Source of the DNA: CAIYRG01 sp963747255 | Lineage (GTDB): Bacteria > Pseudomonadota > Alphaproteobacteria > Micropepsales > Micropepsaceae | NCBI GenBank assembly: GCA_963747255.1 | Contig: CAVVEG010000015.1 | Span: 3,533 to 67,532, forward strand | Length of the DNA stretch: 64,000 bases | Reading direction: 5' to 3' | Shown here: in pieces, positions 1 through 7,552 of the stretch | Position numbering within the stretch: position 1 is the stretch's first letter | How the letters are laid out: each line of letters opens with the position of its first letter | The notes under the pieces: generated by a model | What the model saw: the letters and a program-made list of their open reading frames with translations, nothing else | Told to the model about the DNA's origin: nothing | The model's database searches: none | Program-made: the position numbers and the translations under genes

Positions 1-339
1 CCTCTTGCCACCGCTCATGCGCCGTGTTCCATCTTCATCCCGCTCTTCGATCGGTGCCTTCAGCCACAATTTGATGAGCCTCAGCACATGCCGATCGACA
101 ATGCGTCGGGCCACCGATTTGAGGAGGTCCGAATGCGGAATCGTGTCGAAATATTTCGACAGATCAGCGTCCACCACGTCGGTGTAGCCCCGGCAAATCA
201 GCCGGTGCACTTCCTTGATCGCGTCAGCTCCGCCCCGTCCGGGTCGGTAGCCATAAGCATTGTCCTCAAAGTCCGCCTCGAAGATCGGTTCCAGCACAAG
301 CTTGGTGGCGGTTTGAACGATCCGATCCCTGATTGTCGG
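1..339 (-). pseudogene. ltrA: Group II intron reverse transcriptase, central fragment (runs off window)
   Basis: On the minus strand this codes for the continuation of the RT: IRDRIVQTATKLVLEPIFE, then FEDNAYGYRPGR and DADLSKYFDTIPH. The last corresponds to RT2-RT3, with the aspartate-rich palm start. The frame runs on through WLKAPIEERDEDGTRR to base 1 without a stop. It joins in frame to the fragment at 3245-3583 if 2,914 bases are removed, leaving one copy of GTCGG. It has no start of its own and cannot be expressed as a full enzyme in this arrangement. Confidence 0.85.
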
Positions 340-377
340 CACACACCCGTCGAACTGCACTCCGGTCCAACCAACCT

Positions 378-647
378 TTGGGATCGGCTGAAGTCGTCCA
401 CCCGTTCCATCCCCTGCGTGGCCGGCGGTTCGATGTACTGAAGATCAGACGTGTCTCGGGCGTCGAGACGCTGAGCCTGCGCGATTTTGATCTCGGCTCG
501 TTCGCAATGCCGCGGGAATGGACCGATTGGGCGGCGCCGGGCGCGCAAGCTTGTGCCAGCGGAGCACCGTTGGTTATCGACGCCTTTGGTTTGGTCGCAG
601 TCGCCGAACTCATCGCCTCTCTCCACCGTGGCCAAATTCGGAGTTGA
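378..647 (+). CDS. DUF5372-like small accessory protein of the recombinase element
   Basis: About 90 residues with the pattern VVHPFHPLRGRRFDVL, an arginine-rich strand, VETLSLRDFDLGSF and PREWTDW. As I recall it, this matches the DUF5372 family that travels with DUF6788 and recombinase genes in bacterial mobile elements. The start is uncertain: the frame is open back across the element boundary at 335, and TTG 378 is the first plausible start inside the element. The biochemical role is unknown. Its constant position ahead of the other two element genes suggests a part in target recognition, control or cargo function. Confidence 0.55.
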   Translation: MGSAEVVHPFHPLRGRRFDVLKIRRVSGVETLSLRDFDLGSFAMPREWTDWAAPGAQACASGAPLVIDAFGLVAVAELIASLHRGQIRS

Positions 648-699
648 CCGATGAATTGGCTTCTGATTCTATCGGACAGACTTGTGATTCGGTCCGATC

Positions 700-1041
700 A
701 TGAACCTCCGGACTTTTTCCGTATCTGCCCTGCGCAAACGCCGCCGCCAGCTGGTGGGCGATTTGCCACCAATCGAACACCTCCTGCGCGGCACATTGGT
801 CGAGACCTACAAGCGTTGCGGACGACCGAACTGCCATTGCGTCGACGGTCCTGGGCATGGCCCGAAGCGGTATTTGTCCATCAGCCAGCCCGGCGGGCGG
901 CCGCGAAGGGACTACGTGCCCAACGACGTCCATGTGCAGGTCGCTCAATCGATCGCCGACTTCCGCAAGCTGCGCGACATGCTCAACGAGATCTGTGCGA
1001 TCAACACCGAACTTCTGCGGCGACGCGAGGATCTGAGATAG
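700..1041 (+). CDS. DUF6788-like protein of the recombinase element
   Basis: 113 residues. It has a basic N-terminus (SALRKRRRQLVG), then GTLVETYKRCGRPNCHC (Cys40, Cys45 and Cys47 with His46, a short zinc-knuckle-like motif), then HGPKRYLSISQPGG and a helical C-terminus with LRDMLNEICAINTELL. This layout fits DUF6788 proteins found beside recombinases. It starts at ATG 700 and ends 118 bases before the recombinase. The metal-binding look of CxxxxCHC suggests nucleic-acid contact, but no activity is established. Confidence 0.6.
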   Translation: MNLRTFSVSALRKRRRQLVGDLPPIEHLLRGTLVETYKRCGRPNCHCVDGPGHGPKRYLSISQPGGRPRRDYVPNDVHVQVAQSIADFRKLRDMLNEICAINTELLRRREDLR

Positions 1042-1159
1042 ACCGCCATGGATCTGGCGCTCGTCGCCTTCGACTTCACCAAGGCGGGCGCCATCCTCGC
1101 CGACATGGTTGTGTCCTATCTTGCTGCCGGCGCCCCGCCGTCCAATCAGGAGGGGCCCC

Positions 1160-3229
1160 ATGAGCATGATGTCCAAAATTGCCGATCGACACCTGTCGCG
1201 GCAGGCATGCATTTACATACGCCAGTCGACTCTGGCGCAGGTCCGCATCAATCAGGAGAGCACAGAGCGGCAATACAACCTGATGAACAAGGCCAAAGCG
1301 CTCGGCTGGAACCAGGAACAGATCCGGGTCCTCGACCGCGACCTCGGGCACTCGGGCGCCGCAGCAAGCAACCGCGTGGACTTCAAGTCCCTGGTCAGCG
1401 ATGTAGCGATGGGGCAAGTTGGCGCGATCTTCTCCTTGGAAGCGTCGCGATTGGCGCGATCGAACCAGGATTGGCACCGGCTTCTCGAACTGTGTGCCAT
1501 CACCGGCACACTCGTGATCGACGAGGATGGTTGCTACGATCCTGCCGAGTTCAACGACGGTCTCGTGCTCGGCATGAAGGGCACCTTCGCCCAGGCGGAG
1601 TTGCATATCATCCGCGCGCGCCTCCACGGCGGTAAGCTCAACAAGGCGTCCAAGGGCGAACTGCGATTCCCGTTGCCGGTCGGGTTCGTCTTCGACGATG
1701 ACAAGATCGTGCTCGATCCAGACCGGGAGGTCCAAGGTGCGGTCCGCACCGTGTTCGAACTTTTCGAACAGGAAGGTACCGCCTACGCGGTGGTGCGGCG
1801 TTTCCAGGAACTCGGATTGCGCTTTCCACGTCGTTCGTATGGCGGCGCATGGGACGGCAAACTTCTCTGGGGCCGGCTCACGCATTCGCGCATGATCGGC
1901 CTTCTGGCCAATCCCTCCTACGCCGGCGCCTACGTCTTCGGCCGCTACCAATCTTCCAAGCAAGTGGGACCGTCCGGCGAGATCGCGACCCGGTTGCGCC
2001 CAGTGCCACAGGAAGCCTGGCGCGTGCTGATCCGCGATCACCATGAAGGCTACATCGACTGGGATCGGTTCGTCGCCAACCGGAATCGCCTCAGCGCCAA
2101 TCGAACCAATCGCGAAGGCTTGGCCGGACCCGCCCGGGAAGGACTTTGCTTGCTGCAGGGCATGCTTTTGTGCGGGAAGTGTGGGCGCCGGTTGACCGTG
2201 CGCTACAAGGGCAACGGCGGCCTTTACCCGATGTACCAGTGTCAGTGGAAGCATCGGGAGGGATTGTCGTCGCGTGCCTGTCTTGAGGTTTCCGCCACGC
2301 CGCTCGACATGGCTATCGCCGAGCGTGTTGTCGGCGCGATCACACCAATGACGATCGAACTCGCGCTCGCGGCGCTGAGCAATTTGGAAAAGCGCGATCG
2401 CGAGATCGGCGCACAGTGGCGGATGCGGATCGAGCGGGCGCGCTATGACGCCGATCTCGCCGAACGACGTTACGAGGAGGTCGATCCCAGCAACCGGCTG
2501 ATCGCCGCGACCCTCGAAGCGCGCTGGAATGATGCCATGCAGCGCATGCATGATCTCGAAGCCGAACTCGCGGCCTTCGAACGGCAGGCCATGCGAGCCG
2601 TGACGGCCGATCAGAAGCGGCAGATTTTGCAGTTGGCGGGCGACTTTCCGCGACTGTGGGCGGCATCGACCACCGCGTCTCGTGATCGCAAGCGCATTCT
2701 GCGCCTGTTGGTGAGCGACATCACCGTGACGAAGGGGCCAGAGCCGAAGGTCGTCAGATTGCACGTGCGTTGGCAAGGCGGCAAAACCGAGACCCTGCAG
2801 CTCCAGTTACCGCAGAACCGGGCGGACGCGATCCGCTATCCCAAGCCAATCGTTGCTCGCATTCGAGAGCTGGCGGTCAACCATCATGACGACGAAATCG
2901 TCACTCTCCTGCGAAGCGAAGGCCATACAAGCTCGACGACAAAAAAGCCGATTATGCCGAGTACGATAAAATGGCTACGATACAAACACCGCATTCCAGC
3001 TCCCCAACCTCCCGAAGGAACCCTGAACGTTCGTCAAGTCCGCGAAAGATATGGCGTCAGCCACTGGGTCGTCCATTACTGGATCGAACGTGGTATCGTC
3101 TCCGCGGTGCACCGCAAGCCGAATGCGCCATATGTAATCAGCATCGATGACGAATTGGATCGACGACTCCGAGAATGGGTCGCCAACTCCGCCCATCTCC
3201 ATCCGTCATCCCAAACGCAAACTGCATGA
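1160..3229 (+). CDS. Large serine recombinase (resolvase/invertase family)
   Basis: 689 residues from ATG 1160, preceded by the ribosome site AGGAGGGG. The resolvase domain (about residues 15-165) carries the nucleophile motif YIRQST (Ser23) and ends with LEASRLARSNQDWHRLLELC. A recombinase domain follows (about 175-300), then a zinc ribbon around 335-375 (CGKCGRRL ... YQCQWKH), a charged helical region and a C-terminal helix-turn-helix-like part (LNVRQVRERYGVSHWVVHYW). The family cuts and rejoins DNA through a phosphoserine intermediate to integrate or excise elements. It lies inside the 335-3253 insertion and probably moves it. The ORF has no frameshift. Confidence 0.9.
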   Translation: MSMMSKIADRHLSRQACIYIRQSTLAQVRINQESTERQYNLMNKAKALGWNQEQIRVLDRDLGHSGAAASNRVDFKSLVSDVAMGQVGAIFSLEASRLARSNQDWHRLLELCAITGTLVIDEDGCYDPAEFNDGLVLGMKGTFAQAELHIIRARLHGGKLNKASKGELRFPLPVGFVFDDDKIVLDPDREVQGAVRTVFELFEQEGTAYAVVRRFQELGLRFPRRSYGGAWDGKLLWGRLTHSRMIGLLANPSYAGAYVFGRYQSSKQVGPSGEIATRLRPVPQEAWRVLIRDHHEGYIDWDRFVANRNRLSANRTNREGLAGPAREGLCLLQGMLLCGKCGRRLTVRYKGNGGLYPMYQCQWKHREGLSSRACLEVSATPLDMAIAERVVGAITPMTIELALAALSNLEKRDREIGAQWRMRIERARYDADLAERRYEEVDPSNRLIAATLEARWNDAMQRMHDLEAELAAFERQAMRAVTADQKRQILQLAGDFPRLWAASTTASRDRKRILRLLVSDITVTKGPEPKVVRLHVRWQGGKTETLQLQLPQNRADAIRYPKPIVARIRELAVNHHDDEIVTLLRSEGHTSSTTKKPIMPSTIKWLRYKHRIPAPQPPEGTLNVRQVRERYGVSHWVVHYWIERGIVSAVHRKPNAPYVISIDDELDRRLREWVANSAHLHPSSQTQTA

Positions 3230-3244
3230 GGTGCATTATGCCCG

Positions 3245-3583
3245 CTACGTCGGGATGCCGAGCGGGCGTTCTCCGCCTCCCGGCTTCGGTATCATCACCC
3301 GCCGCACTGCTTGCGGCCGGTACGTCTTCGCGACGAGTTCTTCGCGCAAGCCAATCAACCACTCCTCCATGCCCGACGCATCGATCTGGGCAAAGGTAAT
3401 CGCGTCCACACCCGGCGCTCCCGCATTCGCGCGGGCCAACGCGTAGGCGTGGCGCAAAGTGTCCTCGCGACAGATCTTGTCGTAGAGAAGGTAGAAGCGG
3501 AAAGCGGGCTCCGCCTTTGCCTTACAATAAAGCTTTCTCTGAAGGGTCCGGATCTTTTCAGGCGTTTCCAGGCTCATCGCCAA
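3245..3583 (-). pseudogene. ltrA: Group II intron reverse transcriptase/maturase, N-terminal fragment
   Basis: A 112-residue N-terminal piece of a group II intron-encoded protein. It has the family signatures GAPGVDAITF and KTYRPQAVRRVMIPKPGGG-ERPLGIPT (RT0/RT1 region). Translation stops at TAG (3245-3247) directly after GIPT, where family members continue into I-x-D-R-I-V-Q. That continuation is found at 339-1 on the same strand, beyond the recombinase element. The protein is therefore disrupted by insertion at a conserved RT block rather than truncated by a point mutation. Start ATG at 3583, with a second ATG at 3577. Confidence 0.85.
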
Positions 3584-4069
3584 TCACCTCATCCTCACCG
3601 TCTTCGAATGCACACCAGAAGTCAGGGTCCTTTCCTCCACCGGAGTTACCCGATCTCGTCGGTCATACGACCCTGTCCGACTCCCGCCAGGTCCGCCGCG
3701 CAGATCGCGGCGTTGGAGTTGCGAACTCCAACCAAGGCGGGCCTCCCCCGATTACCCGTATCACCCTTCCAGCGTGCCGTGCTCCCATACCCCGACGGAT
3801 CAAACGGGTGCCTATGTCGATTGCTTCCCCGTTCACGCGGCCTTCCCCAAATCTCAGGTGGGTCGGCATCCGCAACTTCACTTTCGAGGCCTGCTCAAGC
3901 TTTACTCGCGTTACGGCCCGCTGGATTGCTCAGCCGCCCAAGGCGGCCTTTGTCACGAGGCTTCAGCCCGTCCAGTTGCCCGTCCAAGCCGCTCGTCAGC
4001 TACCAGATCAATCGACAACTCTCTGGGTGGAATCTTCCTCCACTGGTGTTACACGCCTTCGGGGCGCAC

Positions 4070-4167
4070 TGAGAAATCCGGGCTAGTGTTCCATCCTGCG
4101 CTTTCAGAGGCGCAAGGGTTGCGAGGCGTACCTGAACCAGCCCGTCAAGCTGAATCGGGTTGGTCAT
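4070..4167 (-). pseudogene. Small ORF interrupted by the group II intron (5' exon)
   Basis: On the minus strand an ORF starts at ATG 4167 and reads MTNPIQLDGLVQVRLATL... for 33 codons up to the proposed intron boundary at 4069. It overlaps the stop of the preceding small ORF by ATGA, which is typical of translational coupling and makes both ORFs more believable. I do not recognise the protein. The 3' exon would lie outside the window beyond the intron end. Confidence 0.4.
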
Positions 4168-4295
4168 TGACTGGCTCCTCGATGACGGTTTTTTAGACGC
4201 TTCCAGCGAAGAAGCGCTTTCGCCTTCTGCTCAGGCGTTCGCGGTTTCGTCAATCCGCCGATAGGTGACGCGCTTCCCGACGATGCCTTGAGCAT
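4164..4295 (-). CDS. Small basic hypothetical protein
   Basis: 43 codons from ATG 4295. The product is strongly basic toward the C-terminus (KPRTPEQKAKALLRWKRLKNR). Its stop overlaps the start of the next ORF (ATGA at 4164-4167), which is then interrupted by the intron. No family recognised. The size and charge would suit a nucleic-acid-binding peptide, but this is inference from composition only. Confidence 0.35.
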   Translation of the reverse strand: MLKASSGSASPIGGLTKPRTPEQKAKALLRWKRLKNRHRGASQ

Positions 4296-4453
4296 CTATT
4301 CAGTACGCATTTCATCGCTCACGCCAAGTGCGGCCCGTTTATAACGCAGCACGAACGCAGTGGCTGGAAGAGAAGGGATTCCGCGTCCTGTAATTCTCCA
4401 ATCTCCAGTTTCTGCGCGGGCGGGATTCCGACCTCGACGACCTGAGGGGACCG
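4296..4453 (+). other. Intergenic, possible DUF559-like remnant
   Basis: No intact gene. On the plus strand, 4350-4425 reads RTQWLEEKGFRVL, a stop, then FSNLQFL. This resembles the conserved core of DUF559 (very short patch repair-like) endonucleases, where the stop replaces an arginine. It may be a decayed gene end. The match is short and unverified. Confidence 0.3.
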
Positions 4454-4918
4454 TCACCGGCGGATATTGCGGTAAATCAGTTCGTCCACAGAGAATCGTC
4501 CGGCGCCCCGGCACAGCAGCACCAGCAGCATCGCGGCCCATTGAATATGCGTCGGCCAGGCCTGCGGATAAACGAACACCTCGATGACCGTGGTCATGCC
4601 CAGCAGGACCAGCGCCGCGCCGCGCGTGAAGAACCCGAAAATCAGCAGGAACGGCGTCGAAAGTTCGATCGACGCCGCCATGTAGGCCGCGATTTCGGGA
4701 GGAATCACCGGCACGTGGTATTCGTCCCTAAAGAGCGCGATTGTCGTGTCCCAATTCGCCAGTTTCGTCGTTCCCGAATCCCAGAACACGGTCGCCACCG
4801 CCAGCCTCAGGGGAATCGCGAGCAGGGCATAGGGCACCGTTTCCAGCGCGTTGCGTATGCGGAGCAAAGTCGCGGCAATCGGCGAATGCGACAGAGCGGG
4901 GGCGGCGATGCGGCTCAT
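4454..4918 (-). CDS. DoxX family membrane protein of the bufferin operon
   Basis: 154 residues from ATG 4918, which overlaps the stop of the upstream DUF2063 gene by ATGA. It has four hydrophobic segments, with RLAVATVFWDSGTTKLANW at about residues 32-50 and SIELSTPFLLIFGFFTRGAA around 75-95, and a conserved late motif QAWPTHIQWAAMLLVLLCRGAGRFS. This is the DoxX architecture. DoxX proteins often close DUF692/DUF2063 operons. The role is unproven but is probably at the inner membrane, linked to redox or metallophore handling. It is the last gene of a four-gene unit transcribed from about 6.9 kb. Confidence 0.85.
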   Translation of the reverse strand: MSRIAAPALSHSPIAATLLRIRNALETVPYALLAIPLRLAVATVFWDSGTTKLANWDTTIALFRDEYHVPVIPPEIAAYMAASIELSTPFLLIFGFFTRGAALVLLGMTTVIEVFVYPQAWPTHIQWAAMLLVLLCRGAGRFSVDELIYRNIRR

Positions 4919-5685
4919 GAATGGCTCTCCTCGAACGCGCTGAAGCGGCCATGCGCGATGCATTCGGCCAGCAGCGGCGGCAATGCTGTGGAAGGGGCGG
5001 CGGCAAAGGCCTCCGCGAAACTGCGCCCGGCAAAAAGAGCCGAAAGGAATGTCCACGCCTCCTCCCCGATGCGGCCCACCTCAACCCCTTCGCCGGTCCG
5101 CTCAACCAGCAGGAAGAACGGCCCGCCTTTCAGCGACAGCGAAGAAAGCGCGTCGTAATCGCGCGCGAGCACCGCGCGCCAGATCGCGTCCGCCGGAAAC
5201 TCCGTTTTCAGCAGCGACAGTGACGAATGCGGCCCGAGCACGAGACGCTCCGGCGCAATCGCCCCCGCAGCCGCAAAGTTTTCTGCCGTCAGGGCCGCTG
5301 CGTCCGGCGCGTGGAGCGCGATGCCCACCGCCCATTCCACCCGCGCCACTTCGGGCAGATAGGACAGACCCGAAACCGCCGCGTGGCCAGCGAGAAAATC
5401 CGCAAAGCCCGCGCCGTAATCGTCGAGGCAGCCGCTCCCCGGCGGCGAAGCGGCGATGAAATCTGCGGCGGCCTGTTCGAAGAACTCTGCCCCGGTCAGG
5501 CGTTCGACCGCAGGATAGGAAAGTTTCAGCGCCCGCGTCGCGCCGGTTATGAAGGTGTTGCGGTAAATCCCGATGATCTCTTCCGCGGCAGCGGCGCCGG
5601 GCACGATCAGGGGTGCGGCCTCGCGGCAATCGCCGGTGAGGATCGCCGCTGCAAATCTCCGCTGAATTTCACGCAGCGTCTGCAT
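4915..5685 (-). CDS. DUF2063 / MbnC-like partner protein of the DUF692 enzyme
   Basis: 256 residues from ATG 5685. The N-terminal helical domain (LREIQRRFAAAILTGD ... IYRNTFITGATRALKLSYPAVERLTGAEFF) is the DUF2063 signature, and a variable C-terminal domain follows. These proteins pair with DUF692 (MNIO) enzymes and present the precursor peptide for modification. It overlaps the DUF692 stop by 17 bases and is itself overlapped by doxX, so the four genes are translationally coupled. In the bufferin nomenclature this is the BufC position. Confidence 0.85.
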   Translation of the reverse strand: MQTLREIQRRFAAAILTGDCREAAPLIVPGAAAAEEIIGIYRNTFITGATRALKLSYPAVERLTGAEFFEQAAADFIAASPPGSGCLDDYGAGFADFLAGHAAVSGLSYLPEVARVEWAVGIALHAPDAAALTAENFAAAGAIAPERLVLGPHSSLSLLKTEFPADAIWRAVLARDYDALSSLSLKGGPFFLLVERTGEGVEVGRIGEEAWTFLSALFAGRSFAEAFAAAPSTALPPLLAECIAHGRFSAFEESHS

Positions 5686-6568
5686 GAATCCCCTCCGCCT
5701 TGCGCAGCGCCCGCTCGGCACGCGCCGCTTCCTCCTGGAGCACGCCAAATTCCGGAATATCCGTGTCCCACTCGATCAGCACCGGCTTCGGGCCGAACCG
5801 CGCCAGCGCCTCGTCGAACAGATCCCACACCGCTTCGGACACCCGCGAACCGTGATCGTCGATCAGAACCGTCGCGCCGCCAATCTCGCATGTCGCATGG
5901 CCGGCAAGATGAAATTCCCCGATCGCCTCGCCCGGGAGCGCCGCGAGATAGGCCTCCGCATTCCACCCGTGATTGCGGGCGCTGACGTAAATATTGTTGA
6001 CGTCGCAGAGAATGCCGCAACCGGTGCGCGCCACGAGACTGGCGAGAAATTCCCATTCCGGAATGGGCGAATGACGGAAACGCAGATAGGTCGAGGGATT
6101 CTCGATCAGAATCCGCCGCTTCAGCGCTTCCTGCATCATCTCGACATTCCGGCACACCATCGCCAGCAATTCTTCGGTCAGCGGCAGCGGCAGAAGATCG
6201 GCCAGATAGATGCCGTCCGACATGCTGAAGGACAGATGTTCCGAGATCAGCGCCGGCTCGAACCGTGCTGCCGTCTCCGCTACCCGCGCGAGATGGGCGC
6301 GGTCGATGCCTTCGGCCGTGCCCGGGGACAGCGCCGTGCCGTGCAGCGACAGGCTGTAATCCTGCCGGATGCGTTCGAGAAATCGCAGTCTCGTTCCGCC
6401 GCCGAAATAATTCTCGGTGTGCACTTCAAACCACGGGACCGGTGGTCTGGCCTCGGCGACGAAGCGTTGATGGGGGAAGCGCAGCCCGATCCCTGCCTGG
6501 GAGGGAAGCGGGCTGCGCCCCGCAAAACGCGCGGCGGCGCGGGGAGGGTCGGCCTGCCGCGCGGTCAT
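5669..6568 (-). CDS. DUF692 multinuclear non-heme iron oxidative enzyme (MNIO)
   Basis: 299 residues from ATG 6568. Family motifs appear in order: GIGLRFPH, WFEVHTENYF, LSLHGTALS, LISEHLSF, ILIENPSTYL, GILCDVNNIYVSARNHG, IGEFHLAGHA, VLIDDHGSRV and VLIEWDTDIPEF. These carry the His/Glu/Asp ligands of the iron cluster. MNIOs rewrite cysteine-containing peptides, making thiooxazoles in bufferins or oxazolone-thioamides in methanobactin. The likely substrate is the Cys-rich peptide encoded immediately upstream (two bases between stop and this ATG). BufB position. Confidence 0.9.
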   Translation of the reverse strand: MTARQADPPRAAARFAGRSPLPSQAGIGLRFPHQRFVAEARPPVPWFEVHTENYFGGGTRLRFLERIRQDYSLSLHGTALSPGTAEGIDRAHLARVAETAARFEPALISEHLSFSMSDGIYLADLLPLPLTEELLAMVCRNVEMMQEALKRRILIENPSTYLRFRHSPIPEWEFLASLVARTGCGILCDVNNIYVSARNHGWNAEAYLAALPGEAIGEFHLAGHATCEIGGATVLIDDHGSRVSEAVWDLFDEALARFGPKPVLIEWDTDIPEFGVLQEEAARAERALRKAEGIHADAA

Positions 6569-6570
6569 GA

Positions 6571-6861
6571 TCAGCTGGCCCTTGTGTTGCCGCCCTGGAT
6601 CTTTCCGCAGTCGCCGGCGGGCAGAAGGACGAACGACTTGGTGTCGCGTGCCTTGGTCGCCTGACCGGCGCAGGAATGGGCCCCTTCCGCGCAGTCGTTT
6701 TTGGCGGCCGCGTTGATCCCATAGCACTTCTCCAGATGATTGGCGGCCGCGCGCGCCATATTGTCCTTGACGATCTGCGGCATTTCGGCGGCCCCGGCCT
6801 GCAGGGCGAATGCAAGCCCGATCGCGGTGGACAGGGCGGCGGCAGCGGTAATGCGGTTCAT
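6571..6861 (-). CDS. bufA1: BufA1-type bufferin precursor (DUF2282 periplasmic metallophore peptide)
   Basis: 96 residues from ATG 6861. A signal peptide (about residues 1-25, ending LQAGAAE) precedes a short domain with Cys46, Cys57, Cys64 and Cys85 in EKCYGINAAAKNDCAEGAHSCAGQ and FVLLPAGDC. That is the DUF2282/BufA1 pattern. The family's cysteines are modified by the DUF692 partner to bind copper in the periplasm and buffer metal stress. It is first in the four-gene operon, 46 bases downstream of a SigF-type promoter. I chose the start for the signal peptide and the upstream AGGAGAG. Confidence 0.9.
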   Translation of the reverse strand: MNRITAAAALSTAIGLAFALQAGAAEMPQIVKDNMARAAANHLEKCYGINAAAKNDCAEGAHSCAGQATKARDTKSFVLLPAGDCGKIQGGNTRAS

Positions 6862-6906
6862 TTCTACTCTCCTCTGATGTCCCGGATCGGGACGAATGCG
6901 CAAAGG

Positions 6907-6932
6907 TTCGCATCCCGACGGCAAAAGGTTAC
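6907..6932 (-). promoter_or_regulatory. SigF-type ECF promoter driving the bufferin operon
   Basis: On the minus strand, GTAACC (6932-6927) is followed by exactly 16 bases and CGAA (6910-6907). This is the -35/-10 pair I recall for Caulobacter SigF targets. It sits 46 bases before the bufA1 start and faces away from the sigma/anti-sigma pair, so the sigma factor encoded next door probably activates the operon when released by NrsF. Confidence 0.7.
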
Positions 6933-6988
6933 GTGAACCCGGGCGAAAAACATCGCGGCCCCTGCCCCGCCCGGGGTAAACTGGGGCT

Positions 6989-7552
6989 ATGAACCTGGCG
7001 GTTTCAGTGAGCGGACCGGACGATTGGGGTGCGCTGATGGCGCGTGCGCAAGATGGCGACCGCGCCGCCTATCGTCAGCTGCTGGAGGCGGTTCTGCCCT
7101 GGTTGCGCCGGATCGCCGCGGCCCGCTTCCGCGCCCCCCATGACGTGGAAGACACGGTGCAGGACATTCTGCTGACGCTGCATGCCATCCGCCATACCTA
7201 TGATCCGTCACGCCCTTTCAAGCCCTGGCTGATCGCGGTGGCGCGGCGCCGCGTTGCCGACCGGCTCCGCAGTAAAATGCGGCACGGCGCCCGCGAGACT
7301 TATTTGAATACCGAACATGAAACCTTTGCGGCGCCCGAAACGAACCTGTTGGAGCAGGAATCCGAGGCAAAGCGCTTGCGCGAAGCCATCGCGCAATTGC
7401 CGGAGGGCCAGCGTCAGGCGGTTACCATGTTGAAACTCGAAGAAAAATCGCTCGCAGAGACCGCCGCCGCCACCGGATTATCGGTCGCGGCGCTGAAGGT
7501 CTCCTCACATCGCGCGCTGAGGAATCTGCGCAGGTTGCTGGAGAAGACGTGA
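6989..7552 (+). CDS. sigF: ECF RNA polymerase sigma factor, SigF-like
   Basis: 187 residues from ATG 6989. Region sigma2 is at about residues 20-90 (FRAPHDVEDTVQDILLTLHAIRHTYDPSRPFKPWL) and sigma4 at about 125-185 (AIAQLPEGQRQAVTMLKLEEKSLAETAAATGLSVAALKVSSHRALRNLRRLL). The PWLIAVARRRVADRLR stretch is typical of the SigF group paired with NrsF. Its stop overlaps the nrsF GTG start by four bases. It probably directs transcription of the divergent bufferin operon in response to metal or oxidative stress. Confidence 0.88.
   Translation: MNLAVSVSGPDDWGALMARAQDGDRAAYRQLLEAVLPWLRRIAAARFRAPHDVEDTVQDILLTLHAIRHTYDPSRPFKPWLIAVARRRVADRLRSKMRHGARETYLNTEHETFAAPETNLLEQESEAKRLREAIAQLPEGQRQAVTMLKLEEKSLAETAAATGLSVAALKVSSHRALRNLRRLLEKT

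Larger units (their letters stand above)
335..3253 (+). mobile_element. Serine-recombinase element (DUF5372-DUF6788-recombinase) inside the intron RT
   Basis: GTCGG occurs at both ends (335-339 and 3249-3253). Deleting one copy plus the intervening DNA restores an uninterrupted RT frame (LGIPT-IRDR). The unit is about 2.91 kb and carries three genes on the plus strand, opposite to the intron: a DUF5372-like gene, a DUF6788-like gene and a large serine recombinase. No long terminal inverted repeats are visible, as expected when insertion is by a serine recombinase rather than a DDE transposase. The exact crossover within the 5 bp repeat cannot be resolved from sequence alone. Confidence 0.8.
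1..4069 (-). mobile_element. Group II intron, 5' part, interrupted by another element
   Basis: Read on the minus strand, the intron appears to begin at 4069 with GTGCGCCCC, a typical group II 5' end. About 480 bases of structured RNA-like sequence follow, including the hairpin half-sites ttggagttgcgaactccaa (3711-3729) and purine-rich runs, before the reverse transcriptase ORF starts near 3583. The RT is split by the insertion at 335-3253 and continues to base 1, so the RT C-terminus and domains V/VI lie outside the window. The boundary call rests on the GUGCG motif and its position upstream of the RT. I did not fold the RNA. Confidence 0.75.

Noticed and set aside
1076..2776. 566-codon open frame on the minus strand opposite the serine recombinase
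   Set aside because: It mirrors the third-codon-position GC bias of the recombinase gene, has no recognisable motif and overlaps a clear gene completely.
5351..5364. Third copy of the ATAGGAC operator half-site
   Set aside because: ATAGGACAGACCCG has only one half-site, lies inside the DUF2063 coding sequence and lacks TCCTAT.
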